From assembly GCA_964019055.1 (NCBI GenBank), contig OZ025209.1, positions 1-64,000 of the forward strand: a stretch of DNA of 64,000 nt, read 5' to 3'. Source of the DNA: Anthopleura xanthogrammica (lineage: Eukaryota; Cnidaria; Anthozoa; Actiniaria; Actiniidae). The notes beneath the pieces were generated by a model. It did not search any database. It was not told the origin of the DNA and worked only from the letters and a program-made list of their open reading frames with translations. This document shows, piece by piece, positions 23,148-33,698 of this stretch. Position 1 is the first letter of the stretch; each line of letters opens with the position of its first letter. The position numbers and the translations under genes were made by a program.

Positions 23148-24176
23148 ATGAACTCAACAGGCGGAATCTTCGTAGAACAGCAAAAAATTCAAGACTATAA
23201 ACGTGTGCTGGCCATAGCAAGTGCTTGTTGTCTATCACTCCTTTCTGTCGTAACTACGACAAGTAACATTCTACTTTTGATAGCCATTTGGAAAGATCCC
23301 TTAAAATGCTTCAAATCCGCTGCGAAGTGTTTTATTGTGGGTTTGAGCGTGGCTGATTTGATAACTGGGGTGACAACAGAGCCTTTCTTTACCAGTTATT
23401 ATTTCATTCAGTTTTTCCAAGACGTCGACACAAAGGGAGTACCGCTCATGCTGTACGAAATTGGAGGAATTATATCTGGAGTCGCCTTAAAATACTCGTT
23501 CTTGGTTGTTCTAGCCTTGTCTTGGTCCCAGTTTACAGCTATTTCTTGGCCTCACAAGTACAGACGATTTGTAACAAATCGTAACATTGTGATTTTTATG
23601 ATATTAGCCTTCCTTTATCTAGTTCTTTTTACCGCCGTTCAGTTTATGGGAATTCTTGATCCTCACACGTTTCACAAGATCGACCTTGCATGCAACTCAT
23701 CTTTTCTCTCCGTTAATTTATTCATTGTCTCGCTTCTCCTTTACCGAGCTTACAGACGCCGTGCACACTTACACAAGGAATTCTCTGCAAAACCCCTGAC
23801 TTCGTTATGCGAAAATAAAACGCGTCCTGCAAAAAGACGGAAAGAAGTAGAAAAAACCCTAGATCAACAGTTTACCATTGTCAGCATTTACCTTGGTGCT
23901 ATCTTACTTCTTTGTGCTCTCCCACACGTCCTAGCAGTATACGTTTATTTATATTTTGCAAAAGATCTCACAATTCAGTCTCAGCTTAACCTCCTGGTGG
24001 CGCTAAGGATCTCTGATGTTTTACTATTTGTAAAAGTGTGCACTGATCCTTTCATTTATGCTTGGCGTCTTCCAAAATACAGAAAAACCCTACTGACTCT
24101 GTTTCGAACACATAAACAAAAGAATAACGAAGAAGAAACGCTTGTAGGAATGCCTTTAACCGAACGAATGTCTTAA
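23148..24176 (+). CDS. Rhodopsin-like (class A) orphan GPCR, intronless
   Basis: A 342-aa seven-transmembrane receptor, expected at the plasma membrane and signalling through G proteins. Class A landmarks: N40 in TM1 (SNILLLIAIW), D70 in TM2 (VGLSVADL), P259 in TM6 (CALPHVL) and DPFIY at 300-304 for NPxxY. N-glycosylation sites are possible at N2 and N183. The TM3 end reads SWSQFTAISWPHKY, so SQF (127-129) replaces DRY and the key arginine is absent. No Cys was found where TM3 usually starts to pair with C182. The third inner loop is short and basic. The start is the first ATG after a stop-rich leader; the frame is a single exon, as in many cnidarian GPCRs. The ligand cannot be guessed. Confidence 0.9.
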   Translation: MNSTGGIFVEQQKIQDYKRVLAIASACCLSLLSVVTTTSNILLLIAIWKDPLKCFKSAAKCFIVGLSVADLITGVTTEPFFTSYYFIQFFQDVDTKGVPLMLYEIGGIISGVALKYSFLVVLALSWSQFTAISWPHKYRRFVTNRNIVIFMILAFLYLVLFTAVQFMGILDPHTFHKIDLACNSSFLSVNLFIVSLLLYRAYRRRAHLHKEFSAKPLTSLCENKTRPAKRRKEVEKTLDQQFTIVSIYLGAILLLCALPHVLAVYVYLYFAKDLTIQSQLNLLVALRISDVLLFVKVCTDPFIYAWRLPKYRKTLLTLFRTHKQKNNEEETLVGMPLTERMS

Positions 24177-24363
24177 AATCCTTGTCAAGCAAATGGTATT
24201 GAACCTCAGGTAGAACTTGAACAATTTTCAAAAGTGAACATTACGCTTCTTGTTAGTCATGCAATTGAAGAGAAGGCGTGTCAAATCTTGCTTTGTCAAC
24301 AACGTTTTATGGTTACACTAGGCTGACAAGGTTAGCAGAATTAAATAATTCAATATTCTGAGT

Positions 24364-24369
24364 AATAAA
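24364..24369 (+). promoter_or_regulatory. Candidate polyadenylation signal of the GPCR gene
   Basis: AATAAA lies about 190 bp downstream of the GPCR stop codon. It is the nearest canonical signal on the plus strand. Confidence 0.4.
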
Positions 24370-26208
24370 ACCTCCAGCCAACAGAAATGAAGGATTTGAA
24401 AGATATATGGAGACAGAAATAGGATGGATATAAAATGAATGTGTGTTAATTAGCACATCGATATCGATATTGAACACATAATGTTAATCCCATAGTACAA
24501 TCACATCATCTTTTAACACTCATTGAGCAACATCCAACTGAAACCCACTTCACCAGGTTTTCCCTCACTGTATACAGTTTAATTTTGTAAGCATACAAAC
24601 TAGAGAGGTTTACTCAATAACATGATTTGAGTTTTGAATCAAAATGCACATTTTATGAATGCGAGCCTACGAAAAATTAATTATGGCAGCCGACCACGAA
24701 ACCGAAAATCACTAGTTACTGTAGTTAATTAATTCAAACATATACCATTTACATGATTTGGCATTTCATGGATAAACACTTTCGAATCGTTCGGATACTG
24801 GGAATCTTATTTGCAACTGTATCAGTAGACGTCGCTATCAGCGGGGGGTATCAAATAATTTCCAAGAAAAAAAATTTAAAAGAGAAAAAGGAATACTGAG
24901 TTGTCACTTACATGTATCTATTCAAGTTCTAAAACCCACACTCCATATCTTTTCTCAGAATCACTTAGCTGGTTAAAAGGTATGTTTAAAAAAACCCATC
25001 ATATTAGCAAAAGCTAGTAACAAAACTATTTTCGTATTCTTCCTGTTGCTGTTAACTTCTAGTTTTATTTATCTTCAAAAGATCTACTCTTCTTTAAGTA
25101 CACTGAAATTTCATACCAAAACACATCTTCGACAAAATTGCGGCTTATCTTTATTTTTTCAGCCCTTCTAGTATTTGTTAGTAAAGACTCCAGAATGTTT
25201 CATAGTGTATAGTATTTGGCTTCATTTTTCATGTTAGGTTTATACTATTTCAATTTAGATAAGTTTTTTAGCACGACCTAGTTTTTTCATAGTTAACTAT
25301 GTTTTTTTTGGTAAATACTATCTACAAATCTAATGAAAATCAGTTTCGGAAACTGGAAACTTTGACTTTCTGCCGTCTAGGAAAGGATGCCGCATGAATG
25401 AATAAAGGAGTAGTTAATCCTTAATATTGAGACTTCAATCTAAAAGAAACTTTACTTAATTAGGACTTTCACAATAAAATGAATTACAGGAACCCACTAA
25501 TCAAGGTATTCAAACAGCCGGGAAAATATTTAAAGCATAGAAAATCTTATGAAAACAAATGATGGCAGAAAATTGAATAAAAAGATCAAATGAGATAAAA
25601 GGATTTACGTCATGCACCGACTGATCACCTAATAGGATGTTCGGTATCTAATCTGTGTAGAATGATTAATAAACATTTAAGAGAGTGAGAACCGAAAAAA
25701 AATATTCTAGTGCTTTGTTTTCAACGTTTCCTGTCAACTATCAGAGATTTAATTAAATTTTGTTTCACAGGCAAATTCAATCAAATTGGTGTTGCCGAAT
25801 AAGGGGCTACAAACTAATATATTGTGAGAGGCTTCCGTATATATATGTACATTATATAATTTCTTGTTATCTATTTATCTATTTTTTATTTGTTTGTTTA
25901 TTTATTTGTTAATTATCGAAAATGGGTAAAGCATCAACAAATACTTAATAAAATAAATAATTTTCCTAGATAGTTTTTATTTTCCTTTACTCGGTCATGC
26001 ACTATTAGCCTAACTAATATGGATAGCCAACTTGCCTTAGATCTGATCCTTATCTGACAATTACAAGTCAGATTACTCGCTGTGTGCATGCATACTTTGT
26101 AGATTGGACTTTGGGCTTTGTGAGCTTTCCTAATAAAGGGGGCCCAGCAAACGATCCTCCCTTCACATACCTCTTTTTACAGATAGGCAAACCCTGAATA
26201 CAGCTAAT
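24370..26208. other. AT-rich intergenic DNA, nothing recognised
   Basis: No coding exon or structured repeat was found apart from low-complexity TTTATTTG-rich DNA near 25870-25915. Confidence 0.45.
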
Positions 26209-26600
26209 TCAAAAAAACGTTGTCACTGACCGGCTCCACGACTACGCGACTAGCCCGAACGGGAGTATGGGTAAAAATCACTGAAGCGGTTGAATTCTTT
26301 ACTGATTAAATATGCGCCGGGCTTACAGTATGAAAATTCGCTGGCGAAATAGTATTTTAATGACTTAATAGTTTCAAAATTGGGAACATCTTTGACTGAA
26401 TATTAGTCATATAGACTTTTGTCTTCCTTTCGCAAAACCCGAAGACAAACGTTGAAAGGGTTGCTGCTTGTGTTATCTCATTAGTAAGCAAAAACAACTA
26501 CTTCAGAGCAAATAATTAAGCGCTTCAGTGATTTCTACCCATACTCCGTTTCGGTCCAGTCGCGTAGTCGCGCAGCCGGTCAGTGACAACGTTTTTTCAA
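26209..26600. mobile_element. About 390-bp inverted-repeat element
   Basis: Arms of about 80 bp begin CAAAAAAACGTTGTCACTGA on the left and end TCAGTGACAACGTTTTTTC on the right, and extend through ACTGAAGCG/CGCTTCAGT. No transposase frame is present, so this is a non-autonomous DNA element. Confidence 0.85.
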
Positions 26601-26963
26601 ATAACTGTATACCCATCCTGTCTTTTCCCTTGTACAGATTTGCTGTACTAGAACTGAGTACGACGGCACCAGCTTGCGTCAATATACCGTGACGGGCAAG
26701 TTGTAGCGATGCCGAGAGTGATATCCTTTCAATAATAAATAGTACCTAGTTTATTTCACTAGCCGGCAAATTTTTCTTTCAACTGATGAACAGTGATCAT
26801 ATTGCTGCATTCCATATCTGCAATAATTCCTTCAGTAAGAGTGTTTACTTCCCGCGCGCAAAATAAGCCAGTTCATTAAAATACTGTTTATTAAGAAGAT
26901 AATTAATAACATGACATTTCTAGAGAACCGGGTTCTTAGTAGAGTTCCATATAGTTCTTAAAG

Positions 26964-27417
26964 TACACATAACCTTTTTCAATACCTTCAGTACTGATTC
27001 TACACGAAGTAAATAGTTGAATTGCAAAATATTTCTTGATTTAAGTGTTGCGTCTCTACGTTATAAAGGTTTATACTTGCAATATGTAAATGACTATGAC
27101 GTCTATTAAGGCTTATATACAAATATACAAAATTGATCTGGCTCACACAGACAAAATTTAAAAAGCACTATTATTTTACTCATGGTTTACATAAAGGATA
27201 TTTTATTTTTTTCCCCTCAAAACGGCCAGTGTTTAGTATTACTAGTTACAACAAACACACTAAAATACCTTAATAGACATCACAGTCATTAACATATTGG
27301 AAGTATAAACCTTTATAACGTAGAGACGCAACACTCAAATCAAGAAATATTTTGCCATTCAACTATTTACTTCATGTAGAATAAGTATTGAAGGCATCGA
27401 AAAAAGGTTATGTGCAC
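26964..27417. mobile_element. About 450-bp inverted-repeat element
   Basis: Arms of roughly 120 bp with scattered mismatches run from GTACACATAACCTTTTTC on the left to its counterpart GAAAAAAGGTTATGTGCAC on the right. Inner parts include GTTGCGTCTCTACGTTATAA and its complement. No coding region lies inside. Confidence 0.85.
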
Positions 27418-27429
27418 AGTACCAGTCAT

Positions 27430-28291
27430 AGCCGGCCGACATCTAGTCAGGTTAGTGAAAAAATCGTGCACTTTTGAGTACAAGCACCAAATTTGGCACG
27501 AATGTTCGTTGGGACATACTATATAAGCAAATTTAGGGGTGGGTGCTAAAAAATGGTGGTTGGGGGGAGGCCCGCCACACTCTCTTCTAGATCGATAAAC
27601 TTTGCCTTATTATGCAGTTAAGGTAAAAGGTTTGTCAATAGCTGAACTTATAGCAAATCTAAAAGAAAATTATATCAGTCTGTTGGTTTATTCCACAGTG
27701 TCTAAGCCAGGTCATAACTGAACACGGATCAATGTATACAGCTATTTTAAAAAGGGTTGGTACATTTTGTATCGATGTGAGTGCAATCAGCGAAAGGTCA
27801 CAACAATATGGAATTTTTCCAAATTTCAGTTGTCTGCACATTTTCGGCATATTTTCTTCTGTGTTGGCATTTTTTACATATGATCCATAACACATTTCGG
27901 GCTTGCTATGCAAGCGACAAAACCTTTACCAACATCATTTTTAAAATAGCTGTTTAACTTGTCGGTGGGGCGCACGTTGAACTGATCGGCATCACTTCTA
28001 ACCTGTTTACGCGATGGAACGTTTTAAAGGGTTTTTAGAGAGTTGCCAGTTCTACGCTGAGTCGTAAGTGGTTCCAGTCGTAGATCTTACTGTTTACTGA
28101 AGTATTCTCTTTATTTAATAAGATTGTACAATACTAACCATTACAGAAAAAAAGTGATTTCTTTCTCAAAAATATCACAAAATCAACATAAAGGGAGTCC
28201 GTATTCCTACAACAGTCCGTCTGACAACGTGTAAGTTGTGCCGATTCTGTTTTTAAAATACTATTATTTTAAAACAGGTGCAGTAACAGTC
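27430..28291. other. Region downstream of the TRP gene
   Basis: A minus-strand AATAAA (plus strand TTTATT at 28110-28115) lies about 180 bp beyond the TRP stop and is its candidate polyadenylation signal. Between 27430 and 27960 there is an 84-codon minus-strand open frame with no recognisable domain and a GGGGGGAGG tract. I cannot assign it. Confidence 0.4.
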
Positions 28292-31200
28292 TTATCGATG
28301 ACGTTTTATTCTATCGGTAATGGTAGAAACGCTAGGCAGTTGATCTGCTGTTGTTGTGGGAAGGGGTAATCCTTCGTAAGGAACTTGATCGTATCGCTCA
28401 TCCTCATCACCTGGGAAGCTCTGATCCTTTCGTTGTTTTTTGCGATGTGACCGCGGAGCCTGATTTTGAACGGGTGTTGGAAAGATTTGTTGTGAATAAC
28501 GAGACAGTGATTGTGATGACTGTTGGTGTTGCTGTTCGAGAGTCAGCTTCAGAATATTTATTGTTTGCTTTAGATCTGCCATTTCTTGACGTACAGCATT
28601 CAAGCCATCTTCTTGCAATTCTGAGACACGAACTATATCTTCTTGTAACCTGAAAACAGTAAATTTCTAGTTATATAAAGCCGGGATGTGTCAAAGAAGG
28701 TTAGACCAGTAAAATCCCTCTGATTTATCTTATTACTCAGTTCAAGACTCATCATAACGTAGATCAGAAATATATGATCTAACTTCAAGCCAATTAGAAC
28801 AATAATGGCCAGAAATACTACGACTAAAGCCACATGCAGTATACCGCATAAAACATATGTTGTACTTGGATGCGATTGGTTTGAAAGGACAAGGTACGAG
28901 CTTAACGGCTGCTAGAGTGGAACAAAGGGATTCATTTTCAGTAAATTGCACGACATGATTCCAACATTCCGATGTGTGGAAAACATGGCTCCCTGTGTTT
29001 CAAAGATTAATTTCCCTGCCCACAAATCTTATTTCATATGTTCGAGTTAATTTCCAACAGCCCTGATTGAAGAAATCAGCCATCCAGTACTTGCGCAACT
29101 AACCTCATGATGCTGGAGTGTCTCTTATCACATCTATTGGTACTATATGAACTGGTTCCTCCATCATGCACACATTCCAGCACTTCATCGACAACTTCCT
29201 TAATTTGGTGGGTCATTCGTTCTAATTCTCCGGACTGTGGGCCAGTAGAATCGTCATCGTAGTACAACTCCTAAATTGAAACACGAAAATGTTATGTCAG
29301 CTGTGGCACTGCCGTTAGGTAACAATATCACCTCCGGGATTATCATTACCTCTGGTGAGAGTTTCTGATGGACATATCGTCGGTGTTTCTCACGTCCAGA
29401 TCGGCTCATACTTTCTTCAAGACTCAGAATTGTACTTGCTCTCTGCATGGCTGCATTAGCTTTCGCATTGTCGTGCACACGTTGGAAGGTATCCGACATC
29501 AATGCAATAAATAAATTCAGAAGAACTATCCCAGACACTGCAATGTACGATCCACATAATAACTGTGCCATGAATCGATCAACAGAAATAAGGGACTCCC
29601 AAGGAAAGTTCCCGACATAAGTGAGTTGCCAAACCGAATACATCAGGTCATTAAAGTCTTTCCATCCTTGGGTAGGTTTTTGTGCAGATTCCATGATTCT
29701 AGCATTTTTAGGTCCTCCAAAAAGGATCCAGAAAGCACAAACATACGGAATATAAAAACCAATGAACAAAACGGCAAACTTAAATGTGTCATCTATAATA
29801 TGACCTATCATTACGATGAAGGGACCCAACGTGGAGAAAGCTCTAAAAGCTTTCATTAGTCGAAGCCAAATGAAAATGATGCCCATGGCTGATACTCTGA
29901 GATGGAGAGAAGGACTTTTAACACGTGTAATATTAGCCACGTCAAGACCACGCGTTATGATCATACCCAAAACCCAGCCATAAGTAACCCAATCGAAATA
30001 ATTCCAGGCGTCATTAAAATAAGAAATTCCTAATTCCGAAATTTCGCGTAGCTCCATTTCTAGATATTTCCTTTCTTCTGGCCAGCGAGGGTGGCAAAAC
30101 TTAAGGTCTTTTTGGAGTTCCTTAATTCTCCAATACTGCCACTTACGATGAGCTTTTTTTGAAGCACTTATCTCCAGGAACTCTTGCAAGATAAAGTAAA
30201 CTGTCATACTACAGGCTATTGTTTCTAGTACAATTCTCCACCAGTATTTTGATACCGGGCTATAGAAATTTCCATCCTCTCGTAAATGAAGTGTCACAGC
30301 TAAAGCTGTCCAAATGAAGACATAAAAAAGCTGAACCAAGAGCTGGAGCACTACTCCCCTGCGACCAAACTGTTGCCATTTAACGTCAATGAGTCTTTGA
30401 AATACAGGATGCATGATAAGGTCCATTTGCTTGAAGCGCACAACGCACTGTAAAGGAGTCCTGGCGTGACATTCTCCTGTTAGAGCAGGGGGAAAAATTA
30501 CAGATTCGACGTTTGTTAATATTAAAGGGTTTATGAGAGGCTCATTTGAGAGGCTACATTTTACTTATCATCATATTACAAATCCAAATATCTTCCTCTT
30601 GAGAGCTATGGGGTAAATACCCCATTGGCCTCCATTGCCTACTGTCCTGTAGTCCATGGGGGCTATAGGTCAAATTGTATATTATATGAAGAAATGATAT
30701 AGCACTCTGACTTCATGGCTTCTATGAAAAAGAAAGAATGAAGCATACATGTTCATGTTCGTCCCTGCTAATCCTTACACAGGTGACGTAATTGTGCAAG
30801 CATCTCCACACTGATGTCATAAGCCATCTTTTGAGGCTCAAGCTATTTCTAAAAGTCATAAATTAATTAATGCCATTTACCTTTCTGTGGTTTATAAGGT
30901 TCCAAATAATTCAAATAATAGTACTGCTTTCTATTTGCACGGTCTGTGGAATGAAACTGATCCAATGCATCCTTTGCAACTGGTGGCATCTTTGAAATCA
31001 TAAATGACAAAACACAACTTCCACTATCATCTTGAACACCTGCAGAAGTACCTTTGTCTATCAACAACTTTGCTGTGTCAGAACGATCTGCAGTAAATAT
31101 CAACAAACACTAAATTATAACTTTTCCAGGAAATCAAAGACATTGTTGTAAGGAGGAAAACATTTGTCCTACCTAATTCAGCTGCCACTTGTAATGGTGT

Positions 31201-32484
31201 TCTATTTTTGTAGTCTCTATCTTCCATGTTGGCTTCAAGCTTTAACAGCATTTTCAAAGCCTGTCCGGCATCATTCTTAGCAGCATAGTGAATTGGTGTT
31301 TGCATCTCTCCTTTGGTCTTGGCATGAATATTTGCTGCAGAAGCAAAAAAACCCTCAAAAGTTACCTGGTCGTTAGGCAACACATTAAATATATCTGAAT
31401 TAATTGGTTGAAGATATAAAGGCTCGTTCTCTCTGCATGCGCAGAAGTATCAGAGAAACATTTTCAGAAAATGAAATAGTTTTTTTTTTGCTTCACTCAT
31501 TCTAAGGTTTATAGACAAAACAAAAAAATTAATAATTTTTTTTTGTTTTATAATAGAATGAAAGTAAAGTGCTCAGACTTTGGATTTGCACATTTGGCAC
31601 ATCCAAAACGATTGGATCGCATGCCTGTCCCTAAAAACGGATTTTAAATACGCATCCACTAGATACTATAGTTAACATACTGAAATAGCTGTATAAAAGG
31701 CAGAAAATAAAATATAATCCGAAAAATTGCATTGCTACTGAAAATCGGTTAAACGAAATGCAAAGATATGGATAAAAGGCACGATGTTATTACCTTGGTT
31801 GTTGACCAGGAACTCTATCATCTCAGGATAATCAACAGCTGCTGCAACATGCAACGGTGTTCGACCATAATCATCAGCGTTGTTCACAATTCCACCGTTC
31901 TCTAACACAAACTTCGCAACATCAACATTCCATATCCTCGCTACTTCGTGAAAGACAGTTTGACCGTGACTGTCCATAAAGTTGATATCTGCTCCTTCGT
32001 CTAGCAATTCTTGCAAGAAATCAAAATCAATGACTTGCTCCTCTTCTAAGCTTGCTTTTGCAAGTTTGGCAAAGTAAATGATCATCGTTTTACTGCTAAT
32101 CAGGGCCTCATGTGGTGTTACTCCGTGAGGTACCGATTGTCTTAGACAACCTTTCGAATCACAAGGTGAAAAGTTCTGCTCTCCTAGATTGTCTACATCA
32201 CTATCAAGAACACAAAGCTGGGTTTTCTTGGAGAGATTATTACATGAATCGTGTACTACTCTTAACCTTTCAGCTGCTTCATTGAGATAACTTTCAAGAG
32301 AACGATTACGCATGGAACGTTTGTAGGTCTTCCACCGAGAAATAGTTTTGACTTCTTGTCCTAATTTTTGCCAGGAAGTTTCAGTCCTTGTTTTGATGTT
32401 TTCGTTGTGATTGACTTCTTTCATCTCTTGGTCTTCACTGATGCTCAGACGACGTAGTGGATGTACTCTTGCCTGTTTGATCAT
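28292..32484 (-). CDS. Ankyrin-repeat TRP cation channel (TRPA/TRPV-like)
   Basis: Six exons close in frame to 903 aa: 32484-31794, 31334-31173, 31087-30881, 30476-29350, 29270-29104, 28649-28292. TRP channels are tetrameric plasma-membrane cation channels that sense chemical, thermal or mechanical stimuli. About five ankyrin repeats (GRTPLHVAAAVDYPEMIEFL, QTPIHYAAK, RTPLQVAAEL) occupy residues 160-330. HPVFQRLIDVKWQQFGRRG precedes S1 (about 393-415). S2-S6 follow in the same large exon. The pore stretch is SVWQLTYVGNFPWESL, and S6 reads IVLLNLFIALMSDTF. The C-terminus (about 784-825) is a Gln/Leu-rich coiled coil, QEMADLKQTINILKLTLEQQ, followed by a basic, disordered tail. It has fewer ankyrin repeats than TRPA1 or TRPN, nearer TRPV. 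The exact subfamily is unsettled. The start ATG opens the first exon; upstream lies a CpG-containing NRF1-like site. Confidence 0.9.
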
Positions 32485-32630
32485 CGTAAAGATTAAGAAG
32501 TTAACTAGGAAAGTTTTGATTAGATTGTAAATTAGTTTTAACTTGGTTCAGTCCTGTGCTTTACTCAGTGTAGTTACTGTTTGACTGATAATTGATCATA
32601 GCAACAATTGTTCATGTATTATGTTCATCT

Positions 32631-32640
32631 GCGCATGCGC
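32631..32640. promoter_or_regulatory. NRF1-like palindrome upstream of the TRP gene
   Basis: GCGCATGCGC matches the NRF1 consensus (YGCGCATGCGCR core) and lies about 150 bp upstream of the TRP start codon. It stands out in a CpG-poor, AT-rich region. Confidence 0.4.
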
Positions 32641-33698
32641 ATGCACTGCAACCTGATGCTCTCTCTTACATTACGAATATATTAACCTTTGGTAAGTTTT
32701 ACGAATGACTAACTGTGTATGGAATATGAATAATTTAACCACTATAAACACACGCTCTGAAACACACGTATCAGAACACGTACACCAAATGAGTCATAAC
32801 CCCCTCCCCCACGGTCAATTTGTTGGACAGAAACTTTGTAGACTTTGTGCCGTATTGGCTAAGCTGATGTTACGGTAAAGCTCAACTTGAATGCAGTCGA
32901 GTTTTATCTTGTCGATAAATAACCAGTCCGTGCACGGTCGAGTCCATACTCCAATGAAATGTTAGCTGTGAATTAAGGGAATGATGTTCACTCTAGAATG
33001 AATAGCCCACCTTTTGAGGAGAAAGATATCAGGTTGAACGATTCCAACACTCTGGTTTCAGATGCGCCGAAGAATGTCTTCCTTTCTAATGTGCGATCGA
33101 ACCTTCTCCCAAAAAAGCTCATTCCCATGCTGAGAGATGCATGTGTCGAAGTTATAGGCACATGTAATTATGTTAAAAACCTTTGTGTACTTTTAGTGAA
33201 CTGCGAAAACACAAAGCCGTGCCATGTTGCGCCAGCGCGTGGCTTGCAAATGAGCTCCATATTGCACACGTGCTAGGCAACAGTCAACAAGAACCTGTCC
33301 AACTTGCTATTCAACAATCAACTATGTACTGTATATAGAATTTTTTTAAATTATTATCTCAATTAATAAACTGTAATAAGGAAATAGGATTATATTGAAA
33401 CGTAATCTTTTTGTGTTTGTTTTTCTGATAAATAAAACTTGCTATTGCCTGAAAAAAGAAATAATTCAAACTATAATTTATTTAGTTTCTAGTTACGTTT
33501 CTCAATCATTGTCGTTTTCAGCGAAGTCAGGATCAGGCGGTTTTTCTCTGGATTTTCCGGTTTCTATCCCTCTGGCAAAAATCAAATGCGGAACCACTGT
33601 TAAAAATTCCTATTATTATCTAAGGAGCGCGCACACTAACCAAAGGTAATAATAAATGAATTAAAGAAGAACTTTCCAGAATGAGTGTTTTAATAGCA
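32641..33698. other. Intergenic DNA between TRP promoter and NIF3L1 3' end
   Basis: Two short plus-strand open frames (92 and 84 codons) have no recognisable domain and no splice-consistent continuation. I see no gene that can be supported here. Confidence 0.4.

Noticed and set aside
27659..27913. 84-codon minus-strand frame as a gene
   Set aside because: It has no recognisable domain, no splice-consistent neighbours and lies in repeat-like DNA.
32998..33276. 92-codon plus-strand frame between TRP and NIF3L1
   Set aside because: No domain, no clear promoter or further exon; length is within chance for this base composition.
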